Shown here: piece after piece, positions 27,938-36,367 of the stretch
How the letters are laid out: each line of letters opens with the position of its first letter
Numbering within the stretch: the stretch's first letter is position 1
DNA from: Collinsella aerofaciens
GTDB lineage: Bacteria > Actinomycetota > Coriobacteriia > Coriobacteriales > Coriobacteriaceae
Direction of reading: 5' to 3'
DNA length: 64,000 nucleotides
NCBI RefSeq assembly: GCF_015558785.1
Contig: NZ_JADMOP010000003.1
Span: forward strand, 1 to 64,000
The notes under the pieces: generated by a model
The model's database searches: none
Told to the model about the DNA's origin: nothing
Seen by the model: the letters and a program-made list of their open reading frames with translations, nothing else
Program-made: the position numbers and the translations under genes

Positions 27938-27968
27938 CTTATTGGGAGATTAGCTAGTCCTTGGGTGT

Positions 27969-29498
27969 CTAGGACCAGAAGAAGTTGATGAGGGCCACGC
28001 GCGAGGCGGTGCCGGTCTTTTTGTTGATCGAGGAAATGTGACGATAGAGCGTGGAGCGCGAAAGGAAGAGCGTTGTGGCGATGTCCTGAACGCTCTGGTC
28101 CGAAACGACCAAGACCTCAAGAATATCGCGCTCGCGCTCCGTAAGCCCAAAGGTGGCGACGAAGGCATCGAGGCGCTCATCGGACGTGAGCTCCGCTGCC
28201 TCCACGGGCTCAGGGTCGGAGCATGTGGGCGCAAGATCCCCACCAAGATCGTCGGTGGCAAGCGGCAGTCCGTCCCGCATCGCGGCATCATCGGCTCGTT
28301 GCCCCAACTGCCCCAGCAGCGTAATCGCAATGCCCACAAACATCACGAGCGCCGCACCGACCGCAGCCAGCACATTTTGACTCGAGATAATCGCCACTGC
28401 CGGCGCCGTCACGAACATCGAGCACACGTTGTTGACGACGCGACCCATGCACGGCCAAAAATATGACCAGCGCGCATAGAGCGAGACGGCGGCATATTTT
28501 GTGGTAAAGAACACCACGAAAAAGCCCGAGCCCAGATAAAAGATGATCGTGGCAGCAAGCTCGTTGCCGCCATTGCCATCGACGATGAGCACAAAGAACG
28601 AAAGCGTGGACAGTATGGCGGCACATGTCATGCCGATATTCATATACGAGCGGCCGTGCAGGTCAAATAGTGCGCCAGCGACCAACGAGCTCACGACAAG
28701 CAGCAGGCGCGGCCAATCGCCCAAATCAACGGCTCCGGTAGCATGCAAGGTTGTGAGACCCGCGTTGAGAGCGGCGAATACGCCGGAAAGATACGCCGTC
28801 GCCACGGTCAGGCGAACTACGGCGCGACGGAATGCCGCCTTTGCCTCGGGATCGTCATGCCACTTGGCGCCATATTCCAGAGCATCTACCGAAAGCCCGG
28901 CAGCACTGGGTTCAAAGCTGGGATCGGACTCGTCGCGCAGCTTGGCGCGTCGGGCACCGTGGAGCAACGCCACCTGCGCGATCGCACAGACGACCAGAAC
29001 AGCCTGCTGAGGAATGCCGACAGGCATCACCATGTGGTTGAGAACCTGCACCAGAACGCCCATGGCGTAAGAAAGTGCGGCGGCGCGCGCCAAGCAGGGC
29101 GTTCGCGCAAAGCGCCTCGCAAAATTTGCATGAGCAGTCGATCCGCAGTAGCCCAGCGCGCAGCACGCCACCAAACCGCCGGCAATTACCACCTCAACCT
29201 GAACCGCCATAATCAACAGCAGCAATGCCGCCACCAGCAAAACGCCCGTGACGTCACTCGTTGCGTCGATAGCATGGGGACGGCGATAGTACAGAATGGG
29301 ACGCACAAAGAAGCCAATCACGCTCGCGCCGATGACAAGGCTCTCATAAATAACGACCTCGTTCGGAGACACGAACTCGGCCATGCGCACATCAAAAAGA
29401 TACTCGCACGCCAAAAACGTGAAGAAGAACAGCGCCAGGCATATAATCTCCCGAATGCCCCGACGCAAATATGCGGTTGTGTCTCCCATGCCCCTCAT
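27969..29498 (-). CDS. membrane-anchored LuxR-type transcriptional regulator
   Basis: 509 aa from ATG at 29498, preceded by GGGGG. About twelve hydrophobic segments (residues 15-400) resemble a transporter-like sensor. A cytoplasmic linker follows, then a C-terminal LuxR HTH (about 445-505) with LTERERDILEVLVVSDQSVQDIATTLFLSRSTLYRHISSI. This architecture is greatly expanded in Coriobacteriia and usually sits next to its targets, but here the neighbours (mgtA convergent, zinc-ribbon cluster upstream) do not reveal the ligand. Confidence 0.88.
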   Translation of the reverse strand: MRGMGDTTAYLRRGIREIICLALFFFTFLACEYLFDVRMAEFVSPNEVVIYESLVIGASVIGFFVRPILYYRRPHAIDATSDVTGVLLVAALLLLIMAVQVEVVIAGGLVACCALGYCGSTAHANFARRFARTPCLARAAALSYAMGVLVQVLNHMVMPVGIPQQAVLVVCAIAQVALLHGARRAKLRDESDPSFEPSAAGLSVDALEYGAKWHDDPEAKAAFRRAVVRLTVATAYLSGVFAALNAGLTTLHATGAVDLGDWPRLLLVVSSLVAGALFDLHGRSYMNIGMTCAAILSTLSFFVLIVDGNGGNELAATIIFYLGSGFFVVFFTTKYAAVSLYARWSYFWPCMGRVVNNVCSMFVTAPAVAIISSQNVLAAVGAALVMFVGIAITLLGQLGQRADDAAMRDGLPLATDDLGGDLAPTCSDPEPVEAAELTSDERLDAFVATFGLTERERDILEVLVVSDQSVQDIATTLFLSRSTLYRHISSINKKTGTASRVALINFFWS

Positions 29499-29683
29499 GG
29501 TTAACCCCCAGTCGCTCAATTGTCTGGAAATCTATTTTAATAAAGAACCAGTCTCAATATCGAAGCCAGGCTCGAAATGCTGCCAATTCGACCCCAGCCG
29601 TCCACATCACGCCGCGATTTTGAGCCGCATGGACCAGAAGGGACACGCGCGATCTCTAGCTCGGCCAGGAGTGTCTCCAACTA

Positions 29684-29792
29684 CCACTCATTTAAGTACG
29701 TCCCCAATGAGTGGTCCCCAATGAGTGCCCAATGAGTGGCCGAAGAGTGTCCCCCGCGACTAGTCGTTTAAGAACGTCCCCAATGACTAGTC
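29684..29792. repeat. two conserved-loop hairpins in tandem
   Basis: Copy 3: CCACTCAT (29684-29691) with ATGAGTGG (29707-29714), loop TTAAGTACGTCCCCA. Copy 4: GACTAGTC (29758-29765) with GACTAGTC (29785-29792), loop GTTTAAGAACGTCCCCAAT. Degenerate CCCAATGAGTG units lie between. The 29499-29909 gap holds nothing else recognisable. Confidence 0.65.
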
Positions 29793-29909
29793 AAAATGGG
29801 CCATGTGTCCCAGTTGTGGAGACTCCTTGAGCCGTCTGGGTATCGCGAAGGATCGCGCACTCCCCCATCATCAAAAGTGACACACGCTACCTGTTGATGG
29901 GAGGCAGCC

Positions 29910-30575
29910 ATGGGCTTCTTTGACAAGATGTTCGAGAAGAAAGAGTGCGCCGGCAAGCTCTCCCCCTACTTTCACGGCTATCGCTCCAGCACCGCGGACG
30001 ATATCCGTGAGCAACTCGCCTACCGCGAGGCCAACGCCGAGCGCCTGTCTTCGTTCAACCCCACGCGCACGCTTTCTGCCGGGCGCACCAATATTATGCT
30101 CGATGAGGACGCGGGCCTGCTGATCATCACTTCGCAGAGCCGCTGGCGCGACGCCAATCCCGACATCATCGAGTTCTCGCAGGTACTCGGCTGCGATATG
30201 GATATCGACGAGCAGCGCACCGAGATCTATCGCGAGACCAAGGACGGCGAGCGCGAGAGCTACAACCCGCCGCGCTACGACCTGGATTACGACTTTAACC
30301 TGACCATTCACGTCAACACGCCGTACTTTACCGAGATCAACCTGCGCGTGAACGACTCCACCATCGATCAGCGCGGTTCCATCGAATACCGCGAGGCCAA
30401 GCGCCAGGCAACCGAAGTTCGCGACGCCTTGGTGCAGCTGCGTCAGGAAACGCGCGACAGTGTCGTGGCCGCCAAGGCTCCCAAGACCGCGGTCACCTGC
30501 CCCTTCTGCGGAGCCACCACCATTCCCGATGCCAGTGGGCGCTGCGAATACTGCGGCGGCGCCATCGGCGCATAG
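29910..30575 (+). CDS. uncharacterised protein with C-terminal zinc ribbon
   Basis: 221 aa, no signal peptide. N-terminal MGFFDKMFEKKECAG resembles the start of small DUF4428-type zinc-ribbon proteins. The central region (about 60-155) appears to be a beta-rich domain (LDYDFNLTIHVNTPYFTEINLRV). The C-terminus holds a zinc ribbon CPFCG...CEYCGG. GGGAGG ribosome binding site before the ATG. First gene of a compact plus-strand cluster with a second zinc-ribbon membrane protein and an SPFH protein, so a role in that membrane-associated complex is inferred. Confidence 0.75.
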   Translation: MGFFDKMFEKKECAGKLSPYFHGYRSSTADDIREQLAYREANAERLSSFNPTRTLSAGRTNIMLDEDAGLLIITSQSRWRDANPDIIEFSQVLGCDMDIDEQRTEIYRETKDGERESYNPPRYDLDYDFNLTIHVNTPYFTEINLRVNDSTIDQRGSIEYREAKRQATEVRDALVQLRQETRDSVVAAKAPKTAVTCPFCGATTIPDASGRCEYCGGAIGA

Positions 30576-30599
30576 CCTCCGGCAGCGAAAGGACCGATC

Positions 30600-31922
30600 A
30601 TGGCCTTCGAGAGCGTCAACTATCAGTGCCCCGCGTGTGGCGGCCCCCTGCATTTTGCCAGTGCCGAGCAAAAGCTCGTCTGCGACTACTGCGATTCGCG
30701 TTTTGAAGTCGAAGAGGTCGAGGCCCTCTATCGCGAGCGCCAGGACAAGGCAGACGCCAAAGCCGACGCCGCAGCGGCGGCACCCAAGCCCGCGATCGAC
30801 GCTGCGGTGCAGGAGCTCGCCCAAAACGCTGGCTATATCTGCTCGTCGTGCGGAGCCGAGCTAATCTCGGATGGCACCGTCGCCGTTACCACCTGCCCGT
30901 ACTGCGGCAACCCCGCCGTGGCACCCGGTCAGCTCTCGGGCGACTTCTCACCCGACCTGGTGATTCCGTTTAAGCTCGGCCGCGACGACGTTATGGCCGC
31001 GCTCAAAGAGCACTACAAGGGCAAGATCCTGCTGCCCAAGAGCTTTGTCACCGGCAACCACATCGACGAAGTCCAAGGCGTTTACGTGCCGTTTTGGCTT
31101 TACGGCGCCCGCGTGGACGGCGAAGTGTGCTTCGATGCGACCAACGAGACCGTGACCGAGGAATCCGACCGCACCGTCACGACCACCGACCACTACGACG
31201 CCTACCGCAAGGGAAACATCTCGTTTAAGCGCGTGCCCGTCGACGGATCGTCCAAGATGCCCGACGGCCACATGGACGCCATCGAGCCGTTTGACTACGA
31301 TGCCCTGCGCCCGTTTTCGGTCGCGTATATGCCCGGCTACATCGCCAACCGCTACGACGAGGACTGCGAAACCTGCAAGGCGCGCGCCGAACGCCGCATG
31401 GAGGAAAGCACGATCTCGGCCCTGCGCGAAACCGTCGTCGACGAATATGACGATGCCACGGTCGAAAGCAAGCAGCTCGACTACACCTGGGAAGACAGCG
31501 ACTATGCCCTGTTCCCCGTGTGGATGCTTTCCACCTCGTGGAACGGCAAGAGCTACCTGTTTGCCATGAACGGCCAAACCAGCCGTATGGTCGGCGAGCT
31601 TCCTTGCTCCAAGCCCAAGCTCGCTATCGCCTCGGTGCTGTTCTTTGTGATCGGATTTGTCCTCTCCCAGATCCTCTTCATGGGTGAGAACGCCTTCGAT
31701 CCGGATTACCTCACCTTTGATATCGAGGGCATCCTCATCAACATCGTCGCGCCGCTGATCATCGTGGTCATCGCAGACGTGCTGCTGGTGGGCCAGCTCA
31801 AGACGGCCAACGAGGCCACCCACGCCGATTGCTACTGTGGCGAGCTCGACCTGACCGAGAAGCACGACACCTTCAGCCACACCGAGACCACCGTTGTCAT
31901 GAAGGACGACAAGGACGATTAA
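30600..31922 (+). CDS. YdjG-like protein: two zinc ribbons plus C-terminal membrane segments
   Basis: 440 aa. Zinc ribbon 1 is YQCPACGG...CDYCDS (about 8-32) and zinc ribbon 2 is CSSCGAEL...CPYCGN (about 81-105). A beta-rich middle domain follows, then two hydrophobic helices near 340-362 and 376-400. In Bacillus subtilis, YdjG (zinc ribbon plus TM) works with YdjH and the SPFH protein YdjI to recruit PspA to the membrane. The next gene here is a YdjI-like SPFH protein, which supports the comparison. No pspA is adjacent. Confidence 0.75.
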   Translation: MAFESVNYQCPACGGPLHFASAEQKLVCDYCDSRFEVEEVEALYRERQDKADAKADAAAAAPKPAIDAAVQELAQNAGYICSSCGAELISDGTVAVTTCPYCGNPAVAPGQLSGDFSPDLVIPFKLGRDDVMAALKEHYKGKILLPKSFVTGNHIDEVQGVYVPFWLYGARVDGEVCFDATNETVTEESDRTVTTTDHYDAYRKGNISFKRVPVDGSSKMPDGHMDAIEPFDYDALRPFSVAYMPGYIANRYDEDCETCKARAERRMEESTISALRETVVDEYDDATVESKQLDYTWEDSDYALFPVWMLSTSWNGKSYLFAMNGQTSRMVGELPCSKPKLAIASVLFFVIGFVLSQILFMGENAFDPDYLTFDIEGILINIVAPLIIVVIADVLLVGQLKTANEATHADCYCGELDLTEKHDTFSHTETTVVMKDDKDD

Positions 31923-31970
31923 CCATCCTGACCAATACCACCCGGCCTTTGACGAGAAAGGAAGATCACC

Positions 31971-33212
31971 ATGGGACTCTTGAAAGCTGGATTGGGTGCT
32001 GCCGGCGGCGTCATGGCCGACCAGTGGAAGGAATTTATCTACTGCGAATCGATGCCCGCTGACGTCTTGGCCTGCAAGGGCAGCAAGCGCACCGGCGGCC
32101 GCAGCTCCAACACGCGCAGCGAGGACAACGTCATCTCCAACGGCTCGGTCATCGCCGTCAACGACGGCCAGGGCATGCTCGTGGTGCAAAACGGCAAGAT
32201 CATCGAAGTCGCGCTGGAGCCCGGTGAGTTCGTCTTTGACACCGGCAGCGAGCCGAGCGTCTTTAGCGGCAACCTGGGCGACTCCATCAAGGAAACCTTT
32301 GCCAATATCGGCAGCCGCTTTACCTTTGGCGGCGACGCGGGCAAAGACCAGCGCGTCTACTTCATCAACACCAAGGAGATCATCGGCAACAAGTACGGCA
32401 CCGCCTCGCCCGTGCCCTTCCGCGTGGTCGACAACAACATCGGTCTGGACGTCGACATCTCCGTGCGCTGCAACGGCGAGTATTCGTACCGCATCACCAA
32501 CCCGCTGCTGTTCTACACCAACGTGTGCGGCAACGTGACCGATAGCTACGCGCGCGACAAGATCGACAGCCAGCTTAAGTCCGAGCTGCTCACCGCCCTG
32601 CAGCCCGCCTTTGCCAAGATCTCGGAGATGGGCATCCGCTACAGCGCCATCCCCGGCCACACCACCGAGCTCGCCCGCGCGCTCAACGAGGTCCTCTCTG
32701 CCGACTGGCGTGACCTGCGCGGCGTTGAGATCGTAAGCTTTGGCGTCAACTCCATCGCCGCCTCGCAAGAAGACGAGCAGATGATCAAGGACCTGCAGAA
32801 AGCCGCGGTCATGCGCGATCCCACCATGGCGGCAGCCAACATCGCCAGCGCCCAGAGCGATGCGATGCGCGCGGCAGCCGCCAACCCCAACGGCGCGATG
32901 GCAGGCTTTATGGGCATGGGCATGGCAGGTGGCATGGGCGGCATGAACGCCAGCCAGCTGTTCGCCGCCGGCCAGGCACAGCAGCAGGCCGCCCCGCAGC
33001 CGGCTCCGGCTCCCGCCCCCGCACCGGCTCCCGCCGCCGCACCTGCGGCCGGCACGTGGACTTGCAGCTGCGGCGCCACCAACACCGGCAAGTTCTGCTC
33101 CGAGTGCGGCAGTCCCGCACCCGCCCCGGCACCGGCAAAGTGGTTCTGCCCCAACTGCGGCAGCGAAAACGGCGGCAAGTTCTGCAGCAACTGCGGAACG
33201 CCCCGGCCCTAG
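31971..33212 (+). CDS. YdjI-like SPFH-domain protein with C-terminal double zinc ribbon
   Basis: 413 aa. The SPFH/virion-core-like domain covers about 20-290 with ...QGMLVVQNGKIIEVALEPGEFVFDT at its start. A Met/Gly-rich segment (about 300-325) and a Pro/Ala linker lead to two zinc ribbons, CSCGATNTGKFCSECG and CPNCGSENGGKFCSNCG. SPFH proteins form membrane-associated oligomers. AAAGGAAG precedes the ATG. Encoded with a YdjG-like partner, it probably forms an envelope-stress scaffold (inference). Confidence 0.82.
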   Translation: MGLLKAGLGAAGGVMADQWKEFIYCESMPADVLACKGSKRTGGRSSNTRSEDNVISNGSVIAVNDGQGMLVVQNGKIIEVALEPGEFVFDTGSEPSVFSGNLGDSIKETFANIGSRFTFGGDAGKDQRVYFINTKEIIGNKYGTASPVPFRVVDNNIGLDVDISVRCNGEYSYRITNPLLFYTNVCGNVTDSYARDKIDSQLKSELLTALQPAFAKISEMGIRYSAIPGHTTELARALNEVLSADWRDLRGVEIVSFGVNSIAASQEDEQMIKDLQKAAVMRDPTMAAANIASAQSDAMRAAAANPNGAMAGFMGMGMAGGMGGMNASQLFAAGQAQQQAAPQPAPAPAPAPAPAAAPAAGTWTCSCGATNTGKFCSECGSPAPAPAPAKWFCPNCGSENGGKFCSNCGTPRP

Positions 33213-33292
33213 CCCCTCTATCTGGTAATTGGCGGGGGATCCGCCACCCCCGCATTTGCTTCTATGGGTTTCGTTCGATAAAGGAGGACACC

Positions 33293-34141
33293 ATGAAGAC
33301 AACGTTCAAAAAGTCCGTACTCGCATTTCTGACATGCGTCCTGGCGCTCGCCTTTGCCCTGACGGGCTGCAGCGGCGGCGGCAAGGACCCCAAGGCCAAC
33401 TTCGTCGGCAGCTGGCAGTACTCGGGTGGAACCTTGGATGGCGAAGAGCTCACCGATGAGTACATGGATATGCTCAAGGAGTGGGGCCTCAACTGCGTCC
33501 TGATCCTCGACGAGGACGGCACAGGCGTCCTCGATATGTTCCTTGAGGTCGCCGACCTGAAATGGGAAGCCAAGGACGCCACCACCGTAACGATCACCGC
33601 CGAAGATGAGTCGCACGATCTGAAGCTCAAGGACGACAAGCTCGTCCTTGAGGTGGACGGCGACAAGCTCATCTTTACCAAGTCCGACAAGGACCTGTCC
33701 GGCACGGTGAAGAAGGATCGCGAGGCGGCCGAGAAGGAAGAAGAGATCGATGAGGCCGTCGAAGACGACGACGTCCAGAGCATCGAAATCTCCCCCGCCG
33801 TCACCGTCGCCGATGACGACCTGTGCACCATCACCATCACCATCACCGAGAAGTTCAAGGACGACTGGGGCGACATCGGCTTTGTTGTTAACATCACCAA
33901 CAAGAGCGACAAGGACCTGACCTTCTACGCTCCCTCCGGCAAGACCAATGTCAACGGCACCATGAAGGACCCCTGGTTCTCGGCTCACCTGATGCCCGGC
34001 ACCAACGCCACTGAGGAATTCACATTCTCGAGCGGCGAGCTTGACAGCCTTGACGACCTGGTCAACACGACCATCGGCATCGACGCCTACCTGACCGATT
34101 CCTACGAGGACGTCGCCTCCTACAGCGCAACCATCGCGTAG
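33293..34141 (+). CDS. putative lipoprotein of unknown function
   Basis: 282 aa from ATG at 33293 (AAGGAGGA). Signal peptide with lipobox LTGC, Cys26 being the lipidation site. The mature protein has an N-terminal lipocalin-like or DUF-type beta domain (FVGSWQYSGGTLDGEEL; about 35-150), an acidic linker rich in Glu/Asp, and a C-terminal Ig-like domain (about 190-282) reminiscent of DUF4352-like domains. It follows the SPFH gene by 80 nt and shares a terminator at 34191, suggesting one transcript. Confidence 0.8.
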   Translation: MKTTFKKSVLAFLTCVLALAFALTGCSGGGKDPKANFVGSWQYSGGTLDGEELTDEYMDMLKEWGLNCVLILDEDGTGVLDMFLEVADLKWEAKDATTVTITAEDESHDLKLKDDKLVLEVDGDKLIFTKSDKDLSGTVKKDREAAEKEEEIDEAVEDDDVQSIEISPAVTVADDDLCTITITITEKFKDDWGDIGFVVNITNKSDKDLTFYAPSGKTNVNGTMKDPWFSAHLMPGTNATEEFTFSSGELDSLDDLVNTTIGIDAYLTDSYEDVASYSATIA

Positions 34142-34190
34142 CGGCATGTAACATCAGCCGCGGATTGGCGGACACATCCGCGCACACCAG

Positions 34191-34230
34191 ACGGGGCCGC
34201 AGGAGTTAATCCTGCGACCCCGCCGTTTTT
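34191..34230 (+). terminator. intrinsic terminator
   Basis: ACGGGGCCGCAGGA pairs with TCCTGCGACCCCGCCGT and is followed by TTTTT. It lies between the lipoprotein gene and the convergent NarL-type regulator. Confidence 0.85.
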
Positions 34231-34250
34231 ATGCCGATGCGCGACGAGCT

Positions 34251-34871
34251 TTAGCGCTCCATGTTGGGAACGATGCTGCCCTCGGTCACCGCGTGCACGG
34301 CCAGGCGCATGATGTTGTCGTAGCCGGTCTTGCTCAGGATCTCCGAGATGCGACGCTTGATGGTGCCCTCACTCATAAACAGCTCGGCCGCAATCTCGCG
34401 GCGGCTCTTGCCCTCGCAGGCAAGGCGCAAAATCGACAGCTCGACATCGTCGAGGGCCGCCGTGCCCGAAAAAATACTCTCGGGCGGCTTAGGAAACGTG
34501 CAGTAACCCGCCAGCGTGGAGCGCATCACGGCGAATAGCTCGTCGATACCGACGTTCTTGTACACAAAGCTGTCGACGCCCGCCTCGCGCGCCTGGTCCA
34601 CAAAGGTGATTTCGGGCATGGTCGTCATGATAATGACGCGGCACTCGGGCAGTTGTTCTTTGATGCGCGCCGCCGCCACGATGCCGTTGGAATCATGCTC
34701 GGTGCATACGTCCATCAGTATCATGTCCGGGCGCTCCTTGAGCGCGACACCCAAGGCCTCGGAAGCATCGGCAATGGCGGAAACAACGGTCATATCGGGC
34801 TGGTCGCCAACGGAGCGCGCCAGGCTCTCGCGCAAGATAGCCTGGTCTTCGACGATAAGGACGCGAATCAT
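34251..34871 (-). CDS. NarL/FixJ-family response regulator
   Basis: 206 aa. The receiver domain has VEDQ, phosphoacceptor Asp in ILMDVCTE and Lys in FVYKNVG. The LuxR-type HTH (about 140-200) reads LSILRLACEGKSRREIAAELFMSEGTIKRRISEI. Its start overlaps the end of the cognate kinase gene, so they are co-translated. Targets are unknown. Confidence 0.94.
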   Translation of the reverse strand: MIRVLIVEDQAILRESLARSVGDQPDMTVVSAIADASEALGVALKERPDMILMDVCTEHDSNGIVAAARIKEQLPECRVIIMTTMPEITFVDQAREAGVDSFVYKNVGIDELFAVMRSTLAGYCTFPKPPESIFSGTAALDDVELSILRLACEGKSRREIAAELFMSEGTIKRRISEILSKTGYDNIMRLAVHAVTEGSIVPNMER

Positions 34872-36367
34872 GAGTTTCTCCTTTGAGCTGTGGCGCTGGC
34901 GTTGAGCGGGATGGACACCGCAAGCGTAAAGGGCGGGGCGGCATGGATTTCCAGGCAGCCGCCCAGATCTTGCGCGACATGCCTCATACCTGGAATACCC
35001 GTTCCCTCGCGATACGATACGGGTGCAGGCGCGCCGTCGTTAGAAACGGTCATCCGCGCAACAGCGCTGCCTTCCGACGTCTCCCGCCACAGGCGCACAT
35101 GGACCCGATGGGCCTGTGCATGCTTGGTGGCATTGGTCGAGGCTTCGCGGATAATCTGCAGAAAGGCTGCGGCGACACGCGCGTCCTCAGGCAGCTCGCC
35201 CTCCACATCGATCTGCACGCTCACCAGGCCAAAGGCATGGACGATATCACCCAGCTGCTCTGCAGGCTCGCTGGCACCGCCACTGCGCAAATCGGCGGCA
35301 ATTGAGCGCAGCAGCGGGTCGATCTGCTCGAGCGACTCGTCATCCAGGCGCCCCTCCTCCAGATAACGATGGAGGATGGACAGGCGCTGCCCGATCACGT
35401 CGTGCACGCGAGCGCGCATACGCAGATAGGCCGCATTGTCAGCAACTTTTTTGACTTCTTCGATCTGGGCTTGGAGCTCTTGGCCCGCAAGCTCAAGCAG
35501 GTGGTTGGCTTGCGCTAGGCGATCATGAGCATGCGCATACTCTGTTACATCCAGGCCGATAATGCGCTCAAAGAGGCGGCCCGAAACCATAACGTCATCG
35601 TGCACAAACAAGCGAATCTCGGCGGGAGAAACCTCGACCACCGCCCGCGCCTCACCAAAGCGGTCCAGATTAATCCGCACACGGTTCTGGCTGCTTTCGG
35701 GCATTTGCATGCTGAGTTTGCGCAGGCCGTTCCATGTACCGCTCATATCGCCTAGGTCGGTGGGCATATGAAGCTCCACCAGGTTTTTGCGCATGCAGCG
35801 GTTCATGAGCAGCGGACGGCCCCTCGGGTCCAGATACAGGATGCCCACGGGAATCACGTTGATGGTCTCGATCGTCGAGAACATGGTGATATCCTCCTGG
35901 CGGTTGCGGACATCCATCAAGAGCGCCGCGATGGAACGGAACAGGAAGAACGCTCCCTCTGCGATAAGGACAACGGTCCACGCCGAGCCCATGGCAAAAA
36001 CCACCGGCGGTGTAACGGTGACAACAAGCAGCAGCTCGACCAGCATGACGGGGCGACGATAGCGCACCATAAGCACCACGCCGTAGGCAAAGATCACGGC
36101 ATTGAGCCACAACGCTCCGCCCATTGCCCTGGCGCAAACGTCAAGCGGCGCCACCAGATATGAGCCAGACGACGCGAACAAGATGAGCGCCGAAATAACT
36201 AGGTGAAGCACAAGGCTCGCCTCGTAGGCACAAATCACCTTACGGTTATAGGACGAGCGGCGCGATGCGATGAGCGGGACGTGGATAGTCTGCAGACACG
36301 CAGCCAGGGCAAAGACAACATCGAGCGCAACGATTTGGGGAAGAATGAGCGAAATCTGCATCGTCAC
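34868..36367 (-). CDS. NarL-partner sensor histidine kinase (HisKA_3/HATPase)
   Basis: 499 aa from GTG 36367, which has GAGGG 7 nt upstream and overlaps the preceding stop as GTGA. An ATG 2 codons downstream is an alternative start. About five to seven N-terminal membrane helices (1-155), a PAS-like region (about 165-280), then the DHp helix with phospho-His in RARVHDVIGQRLSILH, and HATPase with N-box REASTNATKHAQ and G-box GTGIPGMRHVAQDLGG. It forms a sensory triad with the upstream membrane protein. Confidence 0.92.
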   Translation of the reverse strand: MTMQISLILPQIVALDVVFALAACLQTIHVPLIASRRSSYNRKVICAYEASLVLHLVISALILFASSGSYLVAPLDVCARAMGGALWLNAVIFAYGVVLMVRYRRPVMLVELLLVVTVTPPVVFAMGSAWTVVLIAEGAFFLFRSIAALLMDVRNRQEDITMFSTIETINVIPVGILYLDPRGRPLLMNRCMRKNLVELHMPTDLGDMSGTWNGLRKLSMQMPESSQNRVRINLDRFGEARAVVEVSPAEIRLFVHDDVMVSGRLFERIIGLDVTEYAHAHDRLAQANHLLELAGQELQAQIEEVKKVADNAAYLRMRARVHDVIGQRLSILHRYLEEGRLDDESLEQIDPLLRSIAADLRSGGASEPAEQLGDIVHAFGLVSVQIDVEGELPEDARVAAAFLQIIREASTNATKHAQAHRVHVRLWRETSEGSAVARMTVSNDGAPAPVSYREGTGIPGMRHVAQDLGGCLEIHAAPPFTLAVSIPLNASATAQRRNS

